43,548 bases of DNA, taken from contig QHRW01000004.1 in NCBI GenBank assembly GCA_003220265.1, forward strand, positions 1 through 43,548, written 5' to 3'. The first letter of the stretch is position 1. Every line of letters starts with the position of its first letter. The notes under the pieces were generated by a model. That model did not search any database. It was not told where the DNA came from and was given only the letters and a program-made list of their open reading frames with translations. Shown here in pieces: positions 6,768-15,487 of this stretch. Origin of the DNA: Candidatus Rokuibacteriota bacterium (GTDB taxonomy: Bacteria; Methylomirabilota; Methylomirabilia; Rokubacteriales; CSP1-6). A program made the translations under genes and the position numbers.

Positions 6768-8348
6768 ATGGCTGGTTTCCTCGATGTCCTGCTGCGGGGG
6801 CTGATCCTCGTCTTCGCCAGCCTGGTGCTCGGCGGCGTGGCGTGGACACGGCTGGTGCTGCGCGCCGAGCCGCACGTGAAGCCGTCGCCGGCCACGACGC
6901 TGGCGCTGCGCGGTGTGGCCGTCGCCGCGGCCGCCGCCGCGCTCGGGCAAACCTGCACGCTGCTGGTGGCGCTGGCCGAGGTCGGCGGACCGGCCGGCTG
7001 GCCCATCGGCCCGTTCCTCGGCACGACGTTCGCGCGGGCCGCGCTCGTGCGGGTTGGGCTGGCCCTCGGCGTCATCGCGCTCGCGGCGACGCTCGCGCGG
7101 CGTCCCGCCGGGCCCACGGCGTGGCGCGCGCTCGGCGCGCTGGCGCTGGCGCTCGTCGTCACCTCCGCCGTGCTGAGCCACGCCGTGGCCCGCGTCGAGG
7201 GCCGGGCCGTCCTGCTGGCGCTCGACGCGCTCCATCAGGTGGCGGCGGCCGTCTGGATCGGCGGGCTCGCGCATCTCACACTCTGGGCGGCGCGCCGCGG
7301 CAGGGAGGTGACGCCCCCGGCGGACGGCGAGACGCTCCTGCGCCGCTTTTCGAATCTCGCGCTGGCGTCGGTCGTGACGCTCGTCGTCGCCGGCACCGTG
7401 TTGTCCTGGCTCTACATCCGCGACGCGGCCGCGTACGTGGGCACCGCGTACGGCGTGATGGTGCTCAGCAAGACGATCCTGCTCGTGGCGATCCTGGCGC
7501 TCGCCGCGGCCAACCTGCGCGCGGTCCGCGCCGGCGCGTCCGCGGCCGCCCCGCGGCTGCTGCGCTACGTCGAGGTGGAGCTCGGGCTCGGTCTCACCGT
7601 GCTCTTCGCCGCCGCCTCGCTGACGTCGCTGCCCCCGGCCGTGGACGTCGCGCCCGCCGACCGCGCGACGGTGGCCGAGGTGGCCGGCCGCTTCGTGCCG
7701 ACGGCCCCGCGGCTCACGAGCCCGCGCGTGGCCGAGCTGATCGCCAAGGCCGAGCCGCTGATGTCGCCGGCCACGCGACGCGAGCCCGTCGAGCGAGCCT
7801 GGTCGGAGTACAACCATCACTGGGCGGGTCTCTTCGTGCTGACGATGGGCGTGCTGGCGTGCCTCGAGCGGCTCGGCGTGCGCGCCGCCCGGCACTGGCC
7901 GCTGGCCTTCCTGGGGCTCGCCGCCTTCCTGTTCGTGCGCAACGATCCGCGCGCGTGGCCGCTGGGCCCGGCCGGTTTCTGGGAAAGCTTCCTGCTGCCG
8001 GACGTGCTCCAGCACCGCGCCTTCGTGGTGCTCATCGTCGCCTTCGCGGCCTTCGAGTGGATGGTCCGCACGGATCGCCTGGCGCGCCGGCCGTGGGGCT
8101 ACGTCTTCCCGCTGCTGTGCGCGCTCGGGGGCGGGCTGCTGCTCACGCACTCGCACGCGATGTTCAACCTCAAGTACGAGTTCCTCACGGAGGTCACCCA
8201 CGCCCCGCTCGGCGTGCTGGGCGCCTTCACGGGATGGGGGCGCTGGGTCGAGCTGCGCCTGCCCGAAGCGGGCCGGACGCCCGGCTGGCTGGCCACGCTC
8301 TGCTTGACGGCGGTGGGCCTGATTCTCGTCGTTTATCGCGAGGCCTGA
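6768..8348 (+). CDS. CopD-family multi-spanning membrane protein
   Basis: A 526-residue integral membrane protein. The N-terminal half (about 1-290) has the CopD helix pattern, with GVAWTRLVLRAEP, DALHQVAAAVWIGGLAHL (the His/Trp segment typical of CopD) and LYIRDAAAYVGTAYG. After a soluble linker (about 290-345), further hydrophobic helices follow (VLACLERLG, FLFVRND, LLTHSHAMFN). The usual CopD domain is ~300 residues, so the C-terminal ~180 residues are an added membrane module with several His. Taken with CopC upstream, copper uptake or handling across the inner membrane is the likely role. The function of the extra module is unknown. Confidence 0.8.
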   Translation: MAGFLDVLLRGLILVFASLVLGGVAWTRLVLRAEPHVKPSPATTLALRGVAVAAAAAALGQTCTLLVALAEVGGPAGWPIGPFLGTTFARAALVRVGLALGVIALAATLARRPAGPTAWRALGALALALVVTSAVLSHAVARVEGRAVLLALDALHQVAAAVWIGGLAHLTLWAARRGREVTPPADGETLLRRFSNLALASVVTLVVAGTVLSWLYIRDAAAYVGTAYGVMVLSKTILLVAILALAAANLRAVRAGASAAAPRLLRYVEVELGLGLTVLFAAASLTSLPPAVDVAPADRATVAEVAGRFVPTAPRLTSPRVAELIAKAEPLMSPATRREPVERAWSEYNHHWAGLFVLTMGVLACLERLGVRAARHWPLAFLGLAAFLFVRNDPRAWPLGPAGFWESFLLPDVLQHRAFVVLIVAFAAFEWMVRTDRLARRPWGYVFPLLCALGGGLLLTHSHAMFNLKYEFLTEVTHAPLGVLGAFTGWGRWVELRLPEAGRTPGWLATLCLTAVGLILVVYREA

Positions 8349-8364
8349 GCGCGACAGCGGCATA

Positions 8365-9483
8365 ATGGGCGGGATGCTCGAAGGCCAGGCCACCAAGGAC
8401 GGGACCTCGCGCTACGTACAGCGGTGCGCGGGCCGGATGCCCGCCGAGCACTTCCGCGAGATGGCCGGCGGCGCCCGCGCCTCCACGCTGGGGCTGGGCA
8501 CCTACCTCGGCCGCGAGGACGAGGTCACCGACGGGCTCTACCGCAAGGCGGTGACGCGCGCGCTGGAGCGCGGCGTGAACGTGCTCGACACCGCCATCAA
8601 CTATCGCCACCAGCGCAGCGAGCGGGCCGTGGGCGCCGCGCTGGCGGCGGCGGTGCGGGCGGGCGGCGTCAAGCGTGACGAGATCGTGGTGGCCACCAAG
8701 GGCGGCTACCTGGCCTTCGACGGCGAGGTGCCCTCCGATCCGCGCGCGTACTTCGTCGCGACGTACGTGCGCACCGGCATCATCCAGCCCGGCGAAGTGG
8801 TCGGCTCGCACTGCATCACGCCGCGCTATCTCCTCGACCAGCTCGAGCGCAGCCGCGCCAATCTCGGTCTCGCCACCATCGACGTCTACTACGTGCACAA
8901 CCCCGAGCAGCAGCTCGACGAGGTCGAGCGCCCGCAGTTCCTCACGCGCATGCGCGACGCTTTCGTCGCGCTCGAGGGCGCCGTGGCCGAGGGCAAGATC
9001 CAGCTCTACGGCGCCGCCACCTGGAACGGCTTCCGCACCGATCCCGGCGAGCGCGGCCACCTCTCGCTGGCCGAGCTGGTGGGCCTGGCCCGTGAGGCCG
9101 GGGGCACCGACCACCATTTCCGTGTCGTCCAGCTTCCCTACAACCTCGCCATGCCGGAGGCCTTCACGCGCGCCAACCAGAAGCTGGAGGGCGGCTTCTT
9201 CAGCACCCTGGACGCCGCGCGCCACCTGGGCGTCTACGTCATGGCCTCCGCCGCCGTCCTGCAGGGCAAGCTCACGCAAGCGCTGCCCGCCGCGTTCGCC
9301 GACCTCATGCCGGGCCTGGCCACCGATGCGCAGCGCGCGATCCAGTTCGTACGCTCGACGCCCGGCATCGGCACCGCCCTGGTCGGCATGAAGTCCACCG
9401 CCCACGTCGACGACAACGTCGGCGTGGCTGCCGTGCCGCCGCTGGGCGGCGAGCAGGTCAAGCGGCTCTTCAGCGAGGGTTGA
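8365..9483 (+). CDS. Aldo/keto reductase family protein
   Basis: A 372-residue AKR-fold protein. The tetrad is visible: Asp and Tyr in NVLDTAINYRHQRSE, Lys in VVATKGGY, His in VYYVHNPEQQ. A C-terminal nucleotide-binding segment STPGIGTALVGMKS is present. It is longer than typical AKRs (~320) because of an insertion after the Lys strand. It would reduce an aldehyde or ketone with NAD(P)H, and the substrate is unknown. ATG 8365 is used; ATG at 8374 is an alternative and neither has a clear ribosome site. It follows copD by 16 nt. Confidence 0.85.
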   Translation: MGGMLEGQATKDGTSRYVQRCAGRMPAEHFREMAGGARASTLGLGTYLGREDEVTDGLYRKAVTRALERGVNVLDTAINYRHQRSERAVGAALAAAVRAGGVKRDEIVVATKGGYLAFDGEVPSDPRAYFVATYVRTGIIQPGEVVGSHCITPRYLLDQLERSRANLGLATIDVYYVHNPEQQLDEVERPQFLTRMRDAFVALEGAVAEGKIQLYGAATWNGFRTDPGERGHLSLAELVGLAREAGGTDHHFRVVQLPYNLAMPEAFTRANQKLEGGFFSTLDAARHLGVYVMASAAVLQGKLTQALPAAFADLMPGLATDAQRAIQFVRSTPGIGTALVGMKSTAHVDDNVGVAAVPPLGGEQVKRLFSEG

Positions 9484-9486
9484 GCC

Positions 9487-9981
9487 TTGCGGACATCGCG
9501 GGCGTCGGGTACGGTGGCCGCCGGGATCATGCCCGAGCCCGACTGGGAACGGGCGCTGGGCGTGCGGCCGAGCGTCTCCGCCGTCATCTTCGGCGCGCGG
9601 CGGCGGCTGCTGTTGCAGCACCGCTCCGACGGCGGGCAGTGGGGGCTGCCGGGCGGCTCGCTGGAGATCGGTGAGTCCGTGACCGAGGGCGTGATCCGCG
9701 AGGTCCGGGAAGAGACGGGGCTCACGGTGACGGTCCGGCGCCTCGTCGGTGTGTACTCGGAGCCGAAGCTGCAGGTCGTGCGTTACCCCGACGGCAACGT
9801 GTGGCATTACGTGAACGTCTGCTTCGAGTGCGCGGTGCAGAGCGGCACGCTGACGACGTGCGACGAGACGCTCGCGCTCCGCTGGATGCCGCTCACCCGC
9901 CTGCCCGTCACGCTGCTGGCCAATCACCGCATTCGAATCCGCGACGCGTGCAGCCGGCGGGCCGCGGCATTCATCCGCTAA
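9487..9981 (+). CDS. Nudix hydrolase
   Basis: About 150-164 residues with a complete Nudix box (GGSLEIGESVTEG... REVREETGL; pattern Gx5Ex7REVxEExGx). It is preceded by WGLPGG and followed by a strand-rich C-terminal half. It hydrolyses a nucleoside diphosphate linked to another moiety using Mg2+. Two starts compete: TTG 9487, 3 nt after the upstream stop with GAGGG 7 nt away, and ATG 9529 (MPEPDWERA), which fits the usual Nudix N-terminus. The next gene has its own strong ribosome site. The substrate cannot be deduced. Confidence 0.85.
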   Translation: MRTSRASGTVAAGIMPEPDWERALGVRPSVSAVIFGARRRLLLQHRSDGGQWGLPGGSLEIGESVTEGVIREVREETGLTVTVRRLVGVYSEPKLQVVRYPDGNVWHYVNVCFECAVQSGTLTTCDETLALRWMPLTRLPVTLLANHRIRIRDACSRRAAAFIR

Positions 9982-9994
9982 GGAGGGCCGACAG

Positions 9995-10753
9995 GTGATA
10001 CGACGGATTCATCACGTCGGAATCGTGGTGAAGCGTCTCACCGACGCGTACGTGTTCTATCGCGACGTCCTCGGCTTGCCGTTGCTGCGCGAGGCCGAGA
10101 TCCCCGAGCAGGGCGTGAAGGCCGCGCTGCTCGCCGCCGGTGACAGCGAGATCGAGCTGCTCGAACCGCTGGGCCCGACCACGCCGGTGGGCCGCTTCCT
10201 CGCCAGGCGCGGGGAGGGGCTCCACCATCTCTGCTTCGAAACCCCGGACGTCGGCGGCTCGCTGGCGAGCCTGGGCACGCGCGGCGTCGAGCTCATCGAC
10301 ACAACGCCGCGGGCCGGGCTGGCGGGCCGCATCGGCTTCCTGCACCCGCGCGCCTGCTCGGGCGTGCTGGTGGAGCTGGCCACGCCGCCCGCGCTGCACG
10401 ACGAGCACCCCTCGCCGCTGCGTCTCAAGCGGCTGGTGATCGGCGCCGACGACGTGAAGCAGACGGCCGGCCTCTTCCAGGGACTGTTTGGATTTCAGGA
10501 GGTCGCCATGAACGGCGGCCCGCGCACGATGCTGGCGGTCGGCCGCGGCGCGCTGCTGGTGGTGCCGGCCCACGAGGTGGGCGGCACCGCCGGCCTCGTC
10601 GCACTCTCGTGCGTGGCCGAAGACTTCTTCGCCCTCACCGCGGCCTTGCGGAAAGCCGGCACGCCGCGCCTCGACGGCACCGGGGAGGTCACCGTGGAGC
10701 CCGAGGGCAGTCACGGCGTTCACCTGCACATCAGCCGTTACATGTTTCCGTGA
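9995..10753 (+). CDS. VOC/glyoxalase-superfamily protein with methylmalonyl-CoA epimerase-like N-terminal half
   Basis: GTG start with AGGAGGG (9981-9987) 7 nt upstream, giving 252 residues. Residues 1-130 strongly resemble methylmalonyl-CoA epimerase: IHHVGIVVKRLTDAYVFYRD, EIELLEP, GEGLHHLCFETPD and GVLVELATPP, with the metal ligands His, His and Glu in place. Residues 140-252 form a second, degenerate VOC domain (LKRLVIGADDVKQTAGLFQ... HLHISRYM). Single-domain epimerases are ~135 residues, so this is a two-module version. No mutase or carboxylase gene is nearby, so a different VOC reaction is possible. Confidence 0.75.
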   Translation: MIRRIHHVGIVVKRLTDAYVFYRDVLGLPLLREAEIPEQGVKAALLAAGDSEIELLEPLGPTTPVGRFLARRGEGLHHLCFETPDVGGSLASLGTRGVELIDTTPRAGLAGRIGFLHPRACSGVLVELATPPALHDEHPSPLRLKRLVIGADDVKQTAGLFQGLFGFQEVAMNGGPRTMLAVGRGALLVVPAHEVGGTAGLVALSCVAEDFFALTAALRKAGTPRLDGTGEVTVEPEGSHGVHLHISRYMFP

Positions 10754-10756
10754 CGG

Positions 10757-13723
10757 GTGTCGACGGGTAGCCTCGACCGCTCGAGCCGCGTCGCGCTCCA
10801 TGCCCTGCTGATCTGGGCGCCGCTCGCCTTCGGCGCCTGGGACGGCGTGGCGCAGACGGTCGCGTTCGTGGTGGTCGCCCTCGCGGCGGCGGCGTGGCTG
10901 GCGGCCGGCCTGCGTGCCGGCCAGCTCGAGTGGCGGCGCACGCCGCTCGACCTGCCCGTCGCGCTCCTGCTCGCGCTGGTCATCGTGCAGCTCGCCCTCG
11001 GCAACCGCGCGCTCGTCGCCTGGGCGCTGGCGCCGGCGGCGCCGGTGACCGAGATCGCCGCGCGCTTCCCCGCGCCCTTCCTGACGATCGGCAGCGTGAC
11101 GCCGCGCCAGGGCGTCGTCTCCGTGCTGGTCTTCGCCGGATACGCCGCCGTGTATTTCCTCGTCGTGCAGACGATCCGCACGCGGCAGCACGTGGGCCGG
11201 CTGGTCCGCACGCTGCTGACGCTGGGTGCGCTGATGGCGTTTCTCGGCCTCCTCGACTACATGACCGGGGAGACGTGGCTGCTCGCCTGGCGCGAGCACC
11301 CATTCAGCGGGCGATTGTCGGGCACGTTCGTGAATCCCGATCACTTCGCCGCCTGGCTGGCCATGCTGATCGCGCTCGGTCTGGGCTGGCTCGTCGCGCG
11401 CGCCCCCGACCGCCGCCGGACGCCGTCGCTCCGCGAGTGGCTCTCCGTGCACGAGCTGCGCGAGCAGGCGGCCCGGCGCTACGTCCCGCTGCTCGGCGTC
11501 GTCGTCATGGCCGTCGCGCTCGTCTTCACGCTGAGCCGGGGCGGGCTCGTCAACCTCGTGGTGGCGCTGGTGGCGCTGATCGTCATGCTGGGCGCCGTCG
11601 GCCGCGCGCGCCGGAGCCTCGTGCTGACGGGCCTGCTGCTGACCGCCGTCGTGGCCTACGGCGGCTGGATCGGCTTCGATCCGTTGCTGGCGCGACTGAC
11701 GGAGACCCCGGAGGGCACGGCCGGACGCCTGCAGCAGTACCTCGCCTCGCTGCCGATGCTGGCGGAGTTTCCGCTGCTGGGCGTCGGGCTCGGACGCTAC
11801 GGCGACGTCTACCTCCGCCACCAGCCGCTGGCCCACGCGCCGGCGCGCGTCTACTATCCGTTCGCGCACAACGACCTGCTCCAGCTCGCCGTCGAGCTGG
11901 GCGTGGTCGGTGCCGCGCTCTGCACCTTTCTCGGCTGGCGCATCGTGAGCGACCTCGTGCGCACGCACCTCGGCGGCCGCGGCGCCTGTCCGGTGGACGG
12001 CGGCGAGGGAGAAGAGGCGATGCGCAGCGATCGCTACAGCCTCGGCGTCGCCACCGGCGCCCTCGCGGGCCTCGCCGGGCTCCTCGCCCACAGCGCGCTC
12101 GATTTTTCGGCGCGCATCCCGGCCGTCGGCTTCCTGGCGGCGGCGCTGCTGGGCCTGGCGACGGTGGCGTTGCACACGCGGTTGCAGCCGGGCCACGAGC
12201 AGCTTCTGAGCGGCGTGACGACCGTGGCGCTGCCGCGGCCGCGCGCACGGATCGTCGGTGGCGTCGCCCTGGTGATGCTGGCCGCATGGACGGGCGGCTG
12301 GGTGTACCTGGAGCGCGTGGGCCGGGCGGAGAGCGCGATGCTGGAGGCGCCGCTGCCCGAGGCGGCCGCGCGCGCGGAAGCCGTGCTGGCCCTGGACCCG
12401 CGCAGCAGCGACGCGCTCGTGGCGCGCGCGCGATCGCGCCAGGGCGCGGCGCTGGTGGCGTGGGAGTCGCCGCCGGCGCCGGGCGTGGATCGCGAGCGCG
12501 CCGCGCGCGACGGGCTGGCGGCGGCGCGCGCCGACCTGCGCCACGCGCTCACGATCGCGCCGAGTAATCCGTGGATCCACATGGACCTGGCCTGGGTCGA
12601 GGCGAGCGACGCGGTCGTGCAGGGCCGGGGCGGCGCCGAAGGGCTGGCGGCGGCGTTGACCCATGGCAGCCGCGCGATCGCGCTCGGCGCCAACAGTCCG
12701 CTCTTCTACGCCGCGATGGCGCGGCTCGCGTACTCCATGCCGGAGCTCGGTCTGGCCGCCGCGCGCGAGGCGGTCGCGCGCGACCCGGCCCTGCTCGGCG
12801 AGATGCTCGATCTCTACCGCCCGCTCGGGCTCACCGAGGCCGAGTGGCTCGCGCTGGTCCCCGCCACCGCCGTCGATCGGCTCGAGCTCGCGGTGTTGCT
12901 CGAGGCGCGGCGGCTGCGTCCGGCCGCGCTGGCCGCCTACCGCGGCGCCGTCGCCGTCGCCCCGGCGCGCGAGACCTCGCTCTACCGCTGGGCGCTCGCC
13001 GAGGCGCTCGGCCGCGCTGGCGCCAGCGCCGAGGCGATCGCCACGCTGCGCGAGGCGGCCGCGGCCGACACCGCCAACCCCGAGCTGGAGCGCGCGCTCG
13101 GCGCGGCGCTGGCGCGGGCCGCCGATCCCGAGGCGCTCGATCACCTGCGCCTGGCCACGAGCGTGATGGAGGCGCGCGCGACGGCGACGGAGCGGCGGCC
13201 GTTTCCCGTTCGCGGCGCGCGGCTGAATCGGCTCGTGAGCGGGCTCGCCGGCGATCTCGAGCACCTCGGCCGCTACCGTCGCGCGCTCGCCGCCTATCTC
13301 ACCGAGCGGCGGCTCTGGGATCAGGCGCTGCCCGAGTGGCGAGCGCTGGTGGCCGCCGACACACGGGACGCCGACGCGCGCTTCGGGCTGGGTCTCGTGC
13401 GCGAGGCGACGGGCGCCGCCGACCAGGCGCTGGAAGACTATCGCGTCGCCGTCACGCTCGAGCCGCGCACGCCGCGCTACCGCAAGCGCCTGGCCGATCG
13501 GTTGTGGCGGAGCGAGCAGTACTTCCAGGCGCTCAACGAGTGGCGCACGCTCAAGGCGCAGGCGCCGCGCGACCTCGAGGTGCGGCTGGCGCTGGCGCGC
13601 GGTCTCGAGAAGATCGGCCAGCCCGGCGACGCGTATCGCGAGTACCGAGAGGTGCTCCAGCTCCAGCCCGAGCAGCCCGACGCCGACCGCGCGGTGGCGC
13701 GCCTCGAAGGCCGGGGGCGCTGA
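10757..13723 (+). CDS. O-antigen ligase/polymerase-like membrane protein with long C-terminal TPR domain
   Basis: A 988-residue protein from GTG 10757. Residues 1-530 contain about 12 hydrophobic helices in the Wzy/WaaL pattern, with a periplasmic loop holding SGTFVNPDHFAAWLAML and later RVYYPFAHNDLLQLAVELG, the family signature with conserved His and Asn. Residues ~540-988 are alpha-helical repeats resembling TPRs (EAVLALDPRSSDALVARA; AYRGAVAVAPARETSLYRWA; YREYREVLQLQPEQPDADRA). WaaL-type enzymes join polysaccharide to lipid in the periplasm, and TPR fusions occur in this superfamily. It overlaps the next gene by 1 nt (TGATG), implying joint function with the phosphatase-fold enzyme. No other glycan-assembly gene is nearby. 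Confidence 0.82.
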   Translation: MSTGSLDRSSRVALHALLIWAPLAFGAWDGVAQTVAFVVVALAAAAWLAAGLRAGQLEWRRTPLDLPVALLLALVIVQLALGNRALVAWALAPAAPVTEIAARFPAPFLTIGSVTPRQGVVSVLVFAGYAAVYFLVVQTIRTRQHVGRLVRTLLTLGALMAFLGLLDYMTGETWLLAWREHPFSGRLSGTFVNPDHFAAWLAMLIALGLGWLVARAPDRRRTPSLREWLSVHELREQAARRYVPLLGVVVMAVALVFTLSRGGLVNLVVALVALIVMLGAVGRARRSLVLTGLLLTAVVAYGGWIGFDPLLARLTETPEGTAGRLQQYLASLPMLAEFPLLGVGLGRYGDVYLRHQPLAHAPARVYYPFAHNDLLQLAVELGVVGAALCTFLGWRIVSDLVRTHLGGRGACPVDGGEGEEAMRSDRYSLGVATGALAGLAGLLAHSALDFSARIPAVGFLAAALLGLATVALHTRLQPGHEQLLSGVTTVALPRPRARIVGGVALVMLAAWTGGWVYLERVGRAESAMLEAPLPEAAARAEAVLALDPRSSDALVARARSRQGAALVAWESPPAPGVDRERAARDGLAAARADLRHALTIAPSNPWIHMDLAWVEASDAVVQGRGGAEGLAAALTHGSRAIALGANSPLFYAAMARLAYSMPELGLAAAREAVARDPALLGEMLDLYRPLGLTEAEWLALVPATAVDRLELAVLLEARRLRPAALAAYRGAVAVAPARETSLYRWALAEALGRAGASAEAIATLREAAAADTANPELERALGAALARAADPEALDHLRLATSVMEARATATERRPFPVRGARLNRLVSGLAGDLEHLGRYRRALAAYLTERRLWDQALPEWRALVAADTRDADARFGLGLVREATGAADQALEDYRVAVTLEPRTPRYRKRLADRLWRSEQYFQALNEWRTLKAQAPRDLEVRLALARGLEKIGQPGDAYREYREVLQLQPEQPDADRAVARLEGRGR

Positions 13724-15216
13724 TGCCGCCGCGCCTGGTCGTCCTCTTCGTCGTGGACGGGCTGCGCCCCGACGCCATCAGCGCCGAGGAGACGCCGGCG
13801 CTCGCGCGCCTGCGCGCCGAGGGCGTGGACTTCACGAACAGCCATGCCGTCTTCCCGACCGTGACGCGCGTCAACGCTGCCTCGCTGGTGACGGGCGCCC
13901 AGCCCGGCACGCACGGCATCGCCGGCAACCAGATGTACGTGCCGGCGGTGGAGCCGGCGCGCGCGTTCAGCACGGACGACTACCGGCGGCTCGCCCGTCT
14001 CGACGCGGCCACCAGCGGCCGGCTGCTGCTCGTGCGCACGCTGGGCGAGCGGCTGCACGAGCGCGGACTGCGGCTGGCCGCGGTCAGCTCGGGCTCGACG
14101 GGCAGTGCCTGGCTGCTGAATCCCAGGGCGGCCGCCGGCGCCGGCGTGCTCGTGAACGGCTACTTCGAGCCGGGCGCGACGGTGGCCTATCCCGCCGACG
14201 TCAACCGCACGATCCTCGGCAAGTTCGGCGCGGCGCCGCCCAAGGCCGGCGCCGAGCGCTACGACGCCGCCGTCGCCTGGACGCAGCGCGTCCTGCGCGA
14301 GTACGTGCTGCCGGAGCTGGCGCCCACCGTCGTGATCGACTGGCTCACCGAGCCCGACCACACGCAGCACGTCGTCGGCGTCGGCACGCCCTCGGCCCGC
14401 GAGGCCATCCGCAACGCCGATCGCGAGGTCGGCCGGGTGCTCGAGACACTGGACGCGCTGGGCCTGACCGGCGCCACCGATGTTCTCGTCGCCTCCGACC
14501 ACGGCTTCACCGTGAACACCGCCGGCGTGGACGTCGTGGGAGAGCTCGTGGCCGCCGGGTTGAAGGCCTCACGCGACTCCAACGACGTCGTGCTGGCCAG
14601 CAGCGGCCAGGCCGTGGGCCTCCACGTGAACGGACGCGATCGCGAGCGCGTCGCCGCTCTCGCGCGCTTCGTGCAGTCGCGCGACTGGGGTGGAGTGGTG
14701 TTCACCGCCGGCCGCGCGCCGGGCGACGCGCGAGGCGTGGCGGACGGCACCTTCTCGCTGGACATCATCCACGCGGCCAACGCCGAGCGGGGGCCGGATC
14801 TGCTCGCGACGTTTCCGTGGACGTCGGCCGTCAACGCCTTCGGCGTGCCCGGCGCCGACCGGGCCAACGTCGCCGCCGGCGGCGTGCCGTACGCGAGCGA
14901 TCACGGCAGCATGAGCCCGTGGAACGTGCGCAACACGCTGCTGGCGTGGGGCCCCGACTTCAAGGCCGGCGCGACGGTGCGCGCGCCGGCCGGCAACGTG
15001 GACGTGACGCCGACGATCCTGGCCTTGCTCGGACTTCCGGCCGAGGACCTGGACGGGCGGGTTCTGATGGAGGCGCTCAGGGACGGTCCGGACGCCGAGC
15101 AGGTGACGGTGGAGACGCTGACCCACACGGTGTCAGCCGGCGACTATCGCGCGGCGCTCCAGATCTCGCTGATCGCCGGCCGGCGGTACGTGGACAAAAG
15201 CTGGCGGATTCGCTGA
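13723..15216 (+). CDS. Alkaline phosphatase superfamily, type I phosphodiesterase/nucleotide pyrophosphatase-like
   Basis: A 497-residue protein, ATG overlapping the upstream stop by 1 nt. Metal-site and nucleophile motifs are present: Asp12 in VVDGLRPD, Thr46/Thr48 in FPTVTRVNAASLVTG, DWLTEPDHTQH, SDHGF, and the final SDHGS near residue 390. This is the NPP/phosphoglycerol-transferase-type site using two zinc ions. No signal peptide is visible, so a cytoplasmic location is possible. That would be unusual for a partner of the membrane ligase upstream. The substrate (phosphodiester, pyrophosphate or phosphonate) is not decided by the sequence. Confidence 0.85.
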   Translation: MPPRLVVLFVVDGLRPDAISAEETPALARLRAEGVDFTNSHAVFPTVTRVNAASLVTGAQPGTHGIAGNQMYVPAVEPARAFSTDDYRRLARLDAATSGRLLLVRTLGERLHERGLRLAAVSSGSTGSAWLLNPRAAAGAGVLVNGYFEPGATVAYPADVNRTILGKFGAAPPKAGAERYDAAVAWTQRVLREYVLPELAPTVVIDWLTEPDHTQHVVGVGTPSAREAIRNADREVGRVLETLDALGLTGATDVLVASDHGFTVNTAGVDVVGELVAAGLKASRDSNDVVLASSGQAVGLHVNGRDRERVAALARFVQSRDWGGVVFTAGRAPGDARGVADGTFSLDIIHAANAERGPDLLATFPWTSAVNAFGVPGADRANVAAGGVPYASDHGSMSPWNVRNTLLAWGPDFKAGATVRAPAGNVDVTPTILALLGLPAEDLDGRVLMEALRDGPDAEQVTVETLTHTVSAGDYRAALQISLIAGRRYVDKSWRIR

Positions 15217-15238
15217 GCGTGCCGCACACTTGAGGGCC

Positions 15239-15484
15239 ATGGCTGCCTCAGGCACGCGCAGCGCCGTCGGGTCGGTTCCCCAACGCCCGGCCCATGCGTG
15301 CGCGCATCCCAACCGCCACGAGTTCTACAACTGGCGCTCCTACTCGGCGGCCGTCGCCGAGCGCGACACCATGGCCGGCAACCCGCACTACGCCCGGCTG
15401 TACGTCTCCGAGGTCCACCGCGGCACCCTCGGCGGCTGGGCCTGGACCGTCTGCTGGCAGTGCGGCAGAGAGCCCGCGCGCTAA
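15239..15484 (+). CDS. Small unrecognised Cys/His- and aromatic-rich protein
   Basis: An 81-codon ORF with strongly GC-biased third positions throughout, like its neighbours, which supports real coding. It contains CAHPNRHEF near residue 22 and CWQCG near the C-terminus, with several Trp and Tyr. The Cys and His could bind a metal, but no known zinc-ribbon pattern is matched. It starts 22 nt after the phosphodiesterase gene (a TTG at 15230 in the same frame is an alternative) and ends 3 nt before the convergent malate synthase stop. Function unknown. Confidence 0.55.
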   Translation: MAASGTRSAVGSVPQRPAHACAHPNRHEFYNWRSYSAAVAERDTMAGNPHYARLYVSEVHRGTLGGWAWTVCWQCGREPAR

Positions 15485-15487
15485 TCC

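Noticed and set aside
6633..8396. A long minus-strand open frame opposite the copD-type gene
   Set aside because: Low-complexity Arg/Glu/Gly-rich translation and no motif. The plus-strand protein has clear membrane helices.
9971..13264. A ~1,100-codon open frame on the minus strand
   Set aside because: It lies opposite the VOC and O-antigen-ligase genes. Its product is Arg/His/Gly/Gln-rich without domains, the usual antisense artefact of high GC codon bias.
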